Position numbers and translations under genes: made by a program. From contig SMSO01000035.1 in the NCBI GenBank assembly GCA_004764695.1, forward strand, positions 1,610,001-1,674,000: a stretch of DNA of 64,000 nt, read 5' to 3'. Each line of letters opens with the position of its first letter. Within the stretch, counting starts at the first letter, position 1. Of the stretch, positions 1-8,779 are shown one piece after another. This DNA is from Schizochytrium sp. TIO01. Lineage: Eukaryota; Sar; Bigyra; Thraustochytrida; Thraustochytriidae. Below the pieces are notes generated by a model. The model had not been told where the DNA came from. It saw nothing but the letters and a program-made list of their open reading frames with translations, and did no database searches.

Positions 1-2832
1 GCCTTCGTCAACAAATATGATTGAGCTTACTGGGGTAGAAAGCTTGTTGCTAACGGAATACACTTTGACAAGGTCCTCAGGAAGCTCTTTTGGACATGGA
101 AAGGGCACACAGAATATTTTGCCATCCCTAGTTCCTACTGCAAGTCTATTTTTATAAATAGCGAATGCACATGCTTTAGATGCAAGAACAGGAGGGATTC
201 CTTTAATATCACCGAGATCTGGACATACTTGACCACACCATGATAGCGAGCGGATAGCAGACAAATTTTCTTCAATTAGAGCTCCGGCACGGGAAATATC
301 CCAATAAAATTGCTGTGCAGAAGTATATTGCATCTGAGAAACAACAGATGTTCTTAATATTGTTGATTCCGAGCTCCAATCCAAGAGTACACGACATCCC
401 ATATCAATGTAGGAGCTCTGATTCGTAGAGGGTTTGAGAGCTTGCACGCAAGTAAATTGCTTGTGCTTTGTCAGTGGTTGCCTTCGAACCATGAACAAAT
501 AAACCGTTGTTGACTCACATCCAACTGCAAGGTATGCTCCATCTGGGGAAAATGCAATGTCGGTTGCCGCATGTTGGTTCTCTGGAAGCTCAAACCTGTG
601 AATCTCTGCAAAAGGATGATCAGAATCAAAAGGTTCGTGAAGGCTTATGACCCCAGTAGACAAAACAATTGCAAAGTAGTCACCTTGTGGAGAAAACGCC
701 ATGCAACGGGGTGGTGCTTGAAGAGCATAGGAAAAAAGGATGCGTTGATTCACAATGTCCCAAACGTAAAGACATAGATCAGATGTACTGCTGGTAATTA
801 TAGTGGTCTCACTATGAGGTAACACACTTGCGAGAGGTGCACCTTCACCTGCATGTGACCGAACGGTTGGAATTTTAGTAACTGCACCAGAATCATATTT
901 CTGACCGAAGTTCATTTCCCACAACCGGCCATTAGAGCTACCAACGAGCGCGATCTTCGAGTTTCGGGAATTTGCAAGACAAAGTGTGCAAATTTCTCCT
1001 TCATTTAGCACAATTTGATTTTTTACATTTGCTGATGAAGAGGTATTGAGCGGGTGTAAACCCATATCCCAAAGCTGCAATGAACCATCTCTAGATGCAC
1101 TCACGACACCCAGTTTCCATTCTGCAATACATGAAATCGCTTGATAATCTAGTTGTGCCTGGACAATTTGCGTCAGCTTTGCAGTCGCGCAATCAAATTG
1201 AAGAATTGTACCTTGTTCCGTTCCAGCAACCACTGTCTTTCCCAGAAAGCAGAGACATGTGAAACAAGGTGCAGAGCTCGTGGTTTTTGTGAATTCACCA
1301 AGTTCTACATCGACAACTTCCAAGCGAGACAAGATTCCAGCTCTTGTATTGTAACGCTGACCATTAAACTTATCGTGTGCTTGTAGCTGTGCATCAATGA
1401 GCTTAACAAAACCATTTCCAGCAATAGCAAAAAGACTAGAGTCATGACACCATGCAATGTCTTGCACCTCATTCTGCATAAGATATATCGGCTCAGCCAA
1501 ACGTTCTTGTTTGGCCCAATCCCAAAACTCGATACTGACTCTATGGTTAGTAGATACACTCGATGTATTGTTTCTGTCTTTTGATGAGTTTGACACGATT
1601 GCAATAATCTGTCCGGTAGCATCAAATGCCAAATGCATATATCCTGGTCGAACTTGCAGAATTGCTCGTGTGGCGTGATCACTGGCTACCTGGGCGACAC
1701 TCCAGATGTGAACTTCGCCTCTTAAATCTGAGCTTGCAACGTATGAACCAGATGGATCCACGGCGATGCTAACAACGCTATCTTGGTGACCCAAGAAAAA
1801 TTCTTGCGATTGCGTGCACAGATTTTGAACTACGATTATCGAATCAGCAGCGTACACAATTTTTTCTCTTTTCGTATCAACATAATGAGCCAACTTGCAA
1901 CCAACTTGTCCACTGAATGCATAAGCCCATTCTCGTTTAAGCTGAGTACTACAGTCTTGACAGTCTACCTCAAATGAACCAAGAAGCATTGCAGACGCCG
2001 CTGCTCTCTCAGGGATCTGGTGATCTCCTGTTGAATCCTCAGGAAGTGATTCGTCGCCTACTGCGGTTTGGGTTACTAGAGCCATCGTATTGTTTGAAAT
2101 TGCTTGATCCTTGTCCTTCATTGAAATATCATCTGCTTTAAATTGGCCTGACATATGGAGTTGAAGCTCTGATGCAGCCACACGAGCAAAAATCTGAAAT
2201 GATTCAATATATCGCATGACCTCGCGATTACCACGAGCCCACGATGCAAACTCTGAGAAAGAGAGATTGCGGCTAAAATTTCGGTCATACATGGCAAGAG
2301 CTTGATCAGCAATGGCCTCGAATATTTCGTCACGATCTAGTACATCAACAGACTTTGACGGATCTAAGTCTACTAGCTTGAGAGAACCTAGAACAGTAGA
2401 TCTCACCATAAGCACAATCTCTGACCGACAGAGAGACCCGTTTAAATTGAGATCATAAAGTTCAAAGCAGAACTGGGTCTTGGCTTCGAGATCTTCACAA
2501 CTTAAGATGACCATGGCTGCAAGGAACTCGAGGCAGTTCACACGTCCATTGTAAGCGGAATCAAGTAGTCCAAAGAGTTCGTTGACTTCTCCCTCCGAAA
2601 TGACAGGCACAGAAGATGAGATCCACGCATAGAATTGGTTTCGTACCATAACTAAGGTTCCTATTTTCTTAAGATCTGCGAGGAGGGCTTTAACATCTTG
2701 CAGAGGCCACATTGCGAATGGAAATCCCGTGCGTCGCAAATGGCCACCTTCGAGCAAAAACTCATCTTCTCCAGAGTTTCGTAAAACGCTACCTTGTAAA
2801 GGCTTTGTTGTATTCGACAAGACTGCGCCCAT
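1..2832 (-). CDS. EF-hand + EML-like (HELP/WD40) protein, 3' end cut by window
   Basis: An open frame on the minus strand runs from an ATG at 2832 through the window edge (944 codons, no stop). The start is set by an in-frame TGA 24 nt upstream. Three 12-residue EF-hand loops are visible: DSAYNGRVNCLE (91-102), DLNLNGSLCRSE (127-138) and DRNFSRNLSFSE (183-194). After a linker, residues about 298-350 match the HELP motif of echinoderm microtubule-associated protein-like (EML) proteins (LKREWAYAFSG, then FLGHQDSVVSIAV). WD40-type blades follow, with SPDG and DIW/LWD signatures. EML proteins bind microtubules through tandem beta-propellers; the EF-hands imply calcium control (inference). The N-terminus MGAVLSN fits the N-myristoylation pattern (Gly2, Ser6), as in neuronal calcium sensors. 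Alternative family: WDR49/EFCAB8-type EF-hand WD40 proteins of cilia. The C-terminal part lies outside the window. Confidence 0.85.
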   Translation of the reverse strand, partial: MGAVLSNTTKPLQGSVLRNSGEDEFLLEGGHLRRTGFPFAMWPLQDVKALLADLKKIGTLVMVRNQFYAWISSSVPVISEGEVNELFGLLDSAYNGRVNCLEFLAAMVILSCEDLEAKTQFCFELYDLNLNGSLCRSEIVLMVRSTVLGSLKLVDLDPSKSVDVLDRDEIFEAIADQALAMYDRNFSRNLSFSEFASWARGNREVMRYIESFQIFARVAASELQLHMSGQFKADDISMKDKDQAISNNTMALVTQTAVGDESLPEDSTGDHQIPERAAASAMLLGSFEVDCQDCSTQLKREWAYAFSGQVGCKLAHYVDTKREKIVYAADSIIVVQNLCTQSQEFFLGHQDSVVSIAVDPSGSYVASSDLRGEVHIWSVAQVASDHATRAILQVRPGYMHLAFDATGQIIAIVSNSSKDRNNTSSVSTNHRVSIEFWDWAKQERLAEPIYLMQNEVQDIAWCHDSSLFAIAGNGFVKLIDAQLQAHDKFNGQRYNTRAGILSRLEVVDVELGEFTKTTSSAPCFTCLCFLGKTVVAGTEQGTILQFDCATAKLTQIVQAQLDYQAISCIAEWKLGVVSASRDGSLQLWDMGLHPLNTSSSANVKNQIVLNEGEICTLCLANSRNSKIALVGSSNGRLWEMNFGQKYDSGAVTKIPTVRSHAGEGAPLASVLPHSETTIITSSTSDLCLYVWDIVNQRILFSYALQAPPRCMAFSPQGDYFAIVLSTGVISLHEPFDSDHPFAEIHRFELPENQHAATDIAFSPDGAYLAVGCESTTVYLFMVRRQPLTKHKQFTCVQALKPSTNQSSYIDMGCRVLLDWSSESTILRTSVVSQMQYTSAQQFYWDISRAGALIEENLSAIRSLSWCGQVCPDLGDIKGIPPVLASKACAFAIYKNRLAVGTRDGKIFCVPFPCPKELPEDLVKVYSVSNKLSTPVSSIIFVDEG

Positions 2833-3580
2833 TTTCGTAGGAGCCAAATCCCTTCAAGTACTGCTCGTATCGCACAGAAGCAATTGTTTAGGCCACGTCT
2901 TCACCGTCGCAAAAAGCAGGCGAAGCCCATGCAAGAAAATATATGAATTGCTCTCTTCGCAATGCTGATACAAATGAGCCTTTCCTCCGCAGGTCGACAA
3001 ACCTACACAAGCTCCCACGCCCGTGTTGGTTGGCCCAGGTGAACGCCAATACTCTCTGCTAGAGCAAGTGGCCCTTTCGACTCTCTACTTGTTCTCGTCC
3101 CACTTTTTACTAAGTCTCTTTCTTCTTATCTCTATATATTTCCACAAACCTAGAATACCCCCACTAGATCGGCTTAGAGCATGTCTTCTAGGCATGGAAA
3201 AGGGTCATATTGAAAGTTATATGTAGAATTGTCAACGGCCAACCAACGGCTCAATTCCAAACCTTTCTTCCACTTTGGGTGCGTGTAAAGACAAAGACAG
3301 CACGGAGAGCTCTTTTGAATCGAGGTGCACACCCAGGTATCTAATACTTGCTTTTTGAATAAAGCGCGTATATTTAATTTACTTACTGCACATTTACATT
3401 AGTTGGGTCGCTGTGAAGCTATTACTTGTTTTTGAAGAAACACGCTGCTTCTGTCTTCTGAGAGCGGAGACCATTGACACAGTTCAATAAAGCATAACCT
3501 GTTTCTTCATTTCCGTAGAATCACGAAAACTATATTTTGCAAAGTCATTTGCGTCTGTGATTGATAAGATAACGTGTGCA
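2833..3580. promoter_or_regulatory. Divergent intergenic region between EML-like and DOT1-like genes
   Basis: About 750 bases lie between two divergently transcribed genes and presumably hold both promoters and leaders. No protein family is recognisable in the short frames here. I see no repeat or RNA gene and cannot name a specific promoter element. Confidence 0.4.
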
Positions 3581-4478
3581 ATGGGCGACATTCAGGAGGG
3601 AAAGGATGATACAGAGCGAACGGGAACAGCTGATAGCTCCCAGCAGAAGCTCAAGGAGCTTCACATGCGGGAGAGAGCAATTGCGCGCGCGGAGGACCTG
3701 CAGGAAACGAAGGTAGAGGTACGTTATAATTGATTCAGGTATGAGGATAAGAGGACACGATTTTTTCGCTAACATCAGAGAACAAACATAGCTTGCAGTC
3801 AACAAGAAACTGGAGGAACTAGACATTAGTAATGAGCGAATCAATGCTGCTGCCAAAGTTTATAAAAAGATTTGTGGCCAATACCCAGCGGCGGTTGGCA
3901 AGGCGGTGAGTAAGAAAGAGCGCCAGGATGAGGAGCTAGATGACCAAAGTTTGGTTTACGGTGAGATTCAATTTCGCACATTTGCTTTGACAATTGAAAA
4001 AATCAGATATTTGTATGATGGTTTGCGGGACAGTGGCGGTATTTTTGTTGATATTGGAAGTGGTACTGGCAAGGCAGTGTTTGCAGCGATGCTTATGCAT
4101 GACTTTGACCGTGTCATTGGTATCGAAATTCTGAACGGGCTTCATGAGATATCGAGAGATATCGAAGCTATCTGGCATGAGCAAAAGGGGAAAATAGATG
4201 GACTTTCAGCACGTACAAAGAAAACTCAGATTGATCTGATTCGTGGCGATGCATTCAAGGTAGACTGGGCAGATGCTACGCTTGCATTCGTAAATTCTAC
4301 TTGCTTTGATGAAAAAATGATGGAAACAGTGGCTGAGCACGCGAACAAAATGCAAACAGGGAGTTTCCTTATTAGCTTCACACGCAGATTGCCAAGCGAG
4401 GAATGGCAACTACTTGAGTATGAACGTCATATAATGAGCTGGGGTGATGCGACAGTATTCATTCATCAACGTAAATAA
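3581..4478 (+). CDS. DOT1-like SAM-dependent methyltransferase (two exons)
   Basis: CDS join(3581..3718, 3792..4478), 274 residues. Exon 1 starts at ATG 3581 (MGDIQEG...). A 73-nt intron with donor GTACGT and acceptor ACATAG keeps the frame; a donor 6 nt earlier (GTAGAG) is possible and would drop two residues. The first ~80 residues are charged and probably helical. The catalytic fold shows SAM-binding motif I DIGSGTGK (133-140), an acidic residue after strand 2 in VIGIEIL (Glu158), and the later block FVNSTCFDEKM, which resembles the DOT1 motif with Asn and Phe before the final strands. DOT1 methylates histone H3 Lys79. This protein is small and lacks extra chromatin domains, so its substrate may be a histone or something else. 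An AATAAA at 4575-4580 could serve polyadenylation. Confidence 0.75.
3719..3791 (+). other. Spliceosomal intron in the DOT1-like gene
   Basis: The 73-nt segment starts GTACGT and ends ACATAG. It contains in-frame stops, while the flanking exons join in phase 0 into one continuous helical-to-methyltransferase protein. A branch-point-like CTAACA lies about 18 nt before the acceptor. Confidence 0.75.
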
Positions 4479-4887
4479 GTTGCACAAAGTTGTCAGGTCA
4501 GTACTTTACGTTTTACTTGATATATGAAGCATTATCTGCGTGAGATTGAACCTCATGCTGTTTGAAGCTTCGAAAATAAAATCATTGCGAAAAAGTCAAA
4601 TTCATTCCATATATTGAAAATCTGAACTACTCATAGGTTATGTATGTGACGTTGTTGCTTTTTGTTTCTATAAACTGTTTGTGTCGAGGGAATACTTGTG
4701 AAGGGAAGTGTCCAAGCATATATTGATTTCCTAGGCTCCTAGGTGGGAGATCAAGCTGTTCTGTAAAGAAAAATCTTTTGCAGATGGAAATGTGCTCAAT
4801 AAAATATACTTGTAAACTTGTAGTCACGTGCTTACAATGACACGTGGCAATCTTCATCGTGTGTTTAAGTTTTGGTTAGAGAAATAG
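4479..4887. other. Convergent 3' intergenic region
   Basis: About 400 bases separate the stop of the DOT1-like gene (+) from the stop of PWP2 (-). It holds two opposing 3' untranslated regions and is AT-rich. I see no gene, RNA or repeat. Confidence 0.4.
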
Positions 4888-7599
4888 TTAGGCCTGCCCG
4901 GCTTTACGCTGCTTCTTGGCTGCCTGATCAGGGTCTTCGGAAACAGGCACGATACTGAACAGTTCAGTTGTTTCTGCTTGGCGCTTCGCTGACGAAAGAA
5001 ATTTCAGAGTGTACAAGTTCTCATTGCACAACTTGGCCAAATCCTTGTTTTGCGAAGTGATAGCCTTTTGCAATGCACGAAAGGAAGACATAAACTGCTT
5101 GGACTGGTCCCGAAGGCGATCCTGGTGGACAGTAAGGATCGCACGAGCCCATGCAAGATGGTGCTGAATGTTTTGAGTGTTGATGATTTCGTTTGCAATA
5201 AGCGTAAGAACGCGAGATACGTAGACAACAGGCAGGTTTTGGGCAACAAGACGAAGCGACTCAGATGGAACCGAACGATAAACCTCGGTGATGAGGTCGT
5301 CCTCGCCTAAATGAAGTGCCAAAATGAGTGCGCGGCCGTGGTCCCCCTTGTGTGCAATTTCACGTACACGATCCGGGGTGACGTTTTCTTCCAGCTGGAA
5401 GGGATCGAATAGCATAGCATTGTCCAACGCGTAAATCATCAAACCTTCAGTAGTAGCAGCGGCCCATTCTTGACCATTGGGGGAAAACTGAACACATTTG
5501 CAGCGGATTTCAGGCTTTGTTACTCGCTTACCAAGGTCTCCACGAGAAGCACCGGGAAGAGCCTGTGCACGAGCAGCGTAGTCCTCAGCTTCCGAATCAG
5601 AAGCGTCACTGACATCTAACAAATCTGTATTACCAGCATCGGTGACCTTTTTCGAGTTAAGCTTGTCCAACACACCATCTAAGGAGCGGTTATGCGAAAG
5701 CTGGTATTTTTTCAGCAGGACACGCTGCTCTACCTGGTAGATACAGACAAATTTGCTGCGGCCACCTGCAATAATGCAAGAGCCATCGGCAGTGTAGCAA
5801 ACGCTGCTAAAGTGTTTGTTGTGGCTAGCGTTTTTGGCGGAAACACGATCGTGGGAACGACGACCACCAGAGACATCCTTTGAACCAGCAATACTACCTG
5901 TTTGATGTCCACTATCAACGTCCCAGAAAAGCAACTGGCCACTCAAAGCACCAACACAGACCTCTTTGCCATCGGGCCGGAAAGCAACACAGAGGCCATC
6001 GCTACCTACTTCTTTGGTTTCAATGGGAGATGTACCGCTGTAAGGTTCCCAAAAGCGCAGAGTGCGATCCCACGAGGTAGAAGCGATGACAGGGCGAGTG
6101 GGTGAGAATGCAAGAGCAGAAACTGGGCCTTCATGCCCAGAAAGGACATCTAGCAGACGACCTGTTTGGAGAGACCAAACATAAATTTCTGCTGGGTCCA
6201 TTGCACCAGCGCATACAATTTCACCCTGTCCATCGACAGCCAGGCACGTCAGTTGAGTGGGCGTAGGCGTGACCATGGTGCGGAAGTTTCGGTAGCGTAC
6301 AAGATCAAAAGCACGGACTGTACCGTCGAGACTAGAACTAACAATAGCGTTTCCAGCGTCACCAACGAAGCTAATTGCTGTTACCGGTGCTTGGTGCTCA
6401 CTGAAAGTAACGAAACAAAATCCAGAGGTAGTACTCCAGAGCTTCACCTTTGCGTCGTCACCACCAGTAGCTAAAAGTTGACCATCTGGGGAGTACGCAG
6501 ATACGTTTAAATCGTAAAAGTGGCCCTGCTGCTTAAGAACGTAGGTCTCGGATTGCCATTCCCAAACAAGAATCTGGCCAAGCTTAGCAGATGCAAGAGC
6601 AAGCCATTCACCCGTACAGTTGACAGCAGCGCTTCGCAGTTCATGTTGCGACACACTAAGACTCTGCAGATGCGTGGCATCAGGCATCTCAAAGAGCGAA
6701 AAGACACCATTGTCAAAACCCACTACAAGAATATTCTTACTGCGCTGGAGTGCTACACTGTGAACCTTCGCGTGGTCACGCTGCACAAAATGGCGAGCTT
6801 CACGCTGCCACTCACCAAGCTTGATGCTCAAAGGCGGGCTCTTGTCGCTCTCCAAAGTTTGTCTTGCCTTTTCAGCACGTTTGTTTCCTTCTTCTTCGCT
6901 ATCCTCTTCACTCATGTCTCCACCGTCCTCACCTAAGGGAGTCCATTCCCATCGCCAAACAATCAAAGATCCATCCTTCGACAGTGTGTAAATAACTTCC
7001 TCCTCAGCAAAGAAGCAGCCAACAACACGCTCTTTGTGTCCCGTGAGAGTTACTACAGTGTAATCCCTCTCCTCAAGGGCATATACTCTCGCGCTCATGT
7101 CTTTAGATCCTGTCACGAAGTAGCGTCCTGAAGGAGACCAAGAAAGGCTTACGACAGCGTCATGGTGGCCCGTGTAGGTACGGTGTAAAGCAAGCGGTGC
7201 AAATTCTTTCGTGGTTCCTCCAGGGGTTCTCCAGACCTGAACGTGGCGGCCTACCGCGACGGCGATGTACTCGTTGTCAGGGCTAAAGGCCATAACCCGG
7301 ACCTTGCCCTTCATATTGAAGCGGTGGAGCACTTTACGAGAGGCAAAGTTCACGAGAAGTCCGCGACCCTCAGTATCAGCGACTACAAGAAGCCTGTTAT
7401 CGCTTGAGAGGCACATGCAACGCACATTGCGGCGCAGTTCGAAAGGCAAGGTCTCGGCGGAGTTGTTAACGAGGTCGAAGAGACGCACACGGTTGCCTAC
7501 GCCGGAGAGCAGAAGATTTCCAGACTCCTCATCAAAAATAACATTTCCGTTTGAGTAACTCACACCCAAGAGGTCTTTGAATCTGTAGTTGAACTTCAT
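4888..7599 (-). CDS. PWP2: Periodic tryptophan protein 2 (U3 snoRNP/UTP-B WD40 protein)
   Basis: This is an intronless frame of 903 residues, close to the usual ~900 of PWP2/UTP1. The N-terminus (MKFNYRFKDLLGVSYSNGNV) is typical of PWP2. It is followed by two stretches of WD40 blades (for example GHHDAVVSLSWSPSGRYFVT and GHEGPVSALAFSPTRPVIAS), with an acidic insert (EEDSEEEGNK) in the first half. A Utp12-type helical domain occupies residues about 720-865, and a basic tail ends in KKQRKAGQA. PWP2 is a core subunit of the UTP-B subcomplex of the small-subunit processome. It acts in the nucleolus in cleavage of pre-18S rRNA. The gene is convergent with the DOT1-like gene and divergent from the EGF-repeat gene. 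Confidence 0.95.
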   Translation of the reverse strand: MKFNYRFKDLLGVSYSNGNVIFDEESGNLLLSGVGNRVRLFDLVNNSAETLPFELRRNVRCMCLSSDNRLLVVADTEGRGLLVNFASRKVLHRFNMKGKVRVMAFSPDNEYIAVAVGRHVQVWRTPGGTTKEFAPLALHRTYTGHHDAVVSLSWSPSGRYFVTGSKDMSARVYALEERDYTVVTLTGHKERVVGCFFAEEEVIYTLSKDGSLIVWRWEWTPLGEDGGDMSEEDSEEEGNKRAEKARQTLESDKSPPLSIKLGEWQREARHFVQRDHAKVHSVALQRSKNILVVGFDNGVFSLFEMPDATHLQSLSVSQHELRSAAVNCTGEWLALASAKLGQILVWEWQSETYVLKQQGHFYDLNVSAYSPDGQLLATGGDDAKVKLWSTTSGFCFVTFSEHQAPVTAISFVGDAGNAIVSSSLDGTVRAFDLVRYRNFRTMVTPTPTQLTCLAVDGQGEIVCAGAMDPAEIYVWSLQTGRLLDVLSGHEGPVSALAFSPTRPVIASTSWDRTLRFWEPYSGTSPIETKEVGSDGLCVAFRPDGKEVCVGALSGQLLFWDVDSGHQTGSIAGSKDVSGGRRSHDRVSAKNASHNKHFSSVCYTADGSCIIAGGRSKFVCIYQVEQRVLLKKYQLSHNRSLDGVLDKLNSKKVTDAGNTDLLDVSDASDSEAEDYAARAQALPGASRGDLGKRVTKPEIRCKCVQFSPNGQEWAAATTEGLMIYALDNAMLFDPFQLEENVTPDRVREIAHKGDHGRALILALHLGEDDLITEVYRSVPSESLRLVAQNLPVVYVSRVLTLIANEIINTQNIQHHLAWARAILTVHQDRLRDQSKQFMSSFRALQKAITSQNKDLAKLCNENLYTLKFLSSAKRQAETTELFSIVPVSEDPDQAAKKQRKAGQA

Positions 7600-8779
7600 C
7601 TTCGATTAAGGTGAATGTTTATCGTCTAAACTTGTCTCGTACGGAACCAAGTCCACAGGTTAAAATTCGCAAAAAGGATTTGCAAATTTGTTGATCGTAT
7701 GGCTGCAGTCCTCTCGAAGTTTACGCGCGCAAGAATTTTATACGCTCTCGCTAGTCTGCAAGAGCCCTCAAAGTCCTTCACAGCGAATCACGAATCTCTA
7801 GGAAATGACGAATTGGTTGGTCGTCAATCTTGCAGACGGCCCAGATCTGAGGTCCCGGCAGCCTCACTCGGGAAGTGGCGCTGTCCTCACGCGCCAAACA
7901 GAGGCTTCCCTCTGGTTAACTCAGAAGCCTGAGCTGCGATTGACTCTCTGCGCACGCAGTCCCATCTATGAATTGTTGCCACCACCCACCAAAGCCACCG
8001 ACCTGAAAAAGGGTCTAAATAGCACCAGAACACTATAGTGGTCTAACAAAAAGGCCCAAACTAAAGGTCTATTGATAACGGATAGATGGGCGCTAGCAAG
8101 TTGTTGTCTTGTCTCGTTGAGCAATGTGACCAAGTTGATAGATTTTTAAAGGGCTGTTTTTAACTCACATTTCAACACGACCTCCGATATACATTCGAAA
8201 GAACGTCAGTATTTACCTGGTAAAATAAGCTTATTATTTGATAGTGCAGCTGAAGTTCGAGTCGAGTGGTGCTGGTGCTGGTGCAGGTAAGAGAGACCTA
8301 AACTAGAGGTAAAGTTTAGCAAGTCCTTCCCTAATCTCTTGCATGAGACTTTTCAATTAGAAGCTAACTACGTTCGATAGTCTAAAAAAAGAAAAAGCAA
8401 AAAGAAATCGTTCGCAAATACCGTTCGCACGTGTGCTCAGTTTGCAAATCGAGGAACATCCCTTAAGAGTTTAATCTATAAACTATTTCGCAAAATTGCT
8501 AGTAATCTCGATAGATAGTGTATACCCAAATAGCTTTAGGACACAGGCCTCCAGGAAGAGTAAATCTGCAAATCGAACTTACTTTTCGAGTCAGAGTTGT
8601 GGCATTAGCAACCGGACTGAGGCCCTGGGCGCTACGATAGCGATCAGCGTGGCTCAACACGTCCCAAACCTTACTCAGACAAAAAGAAATCGTCTTTGCT
8701 ATCTGAGGTTTCTACAAAGCGTGCCGAAGGTGGTAGAGTGCGTTTATTCTCGTCAGCAAAACTTTGCTGTTTTACCAGA
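7600..8779. promoter_or_regulatory. Divergent region between PWP2 and the EGF-repeat gene, with a likely leader intron
   Basis: About 1.2 kb separates two divergent start codons. On the plus strand a strong donor (CAG|GTAAGA, GT at 8287-8288) lies after the repeat GGTGCTGGTGCTGGTGCAG. A good acceptor (CTGTTTTACCAG, AG at 8777-8778) lies two bases before ATG 8780. This suggests a 492-nt intron in the 5' untranslated region of the EGF gene. No coding gene is supported in this stretch. Confidence 0.45.

Noticed and set aside
8696-8779. Upstream ATG start for the EGF protein
   Set aside because: It puts 28 polar residues before the signal peptide, and a likely acceptor site directly precedes ATG 8780.
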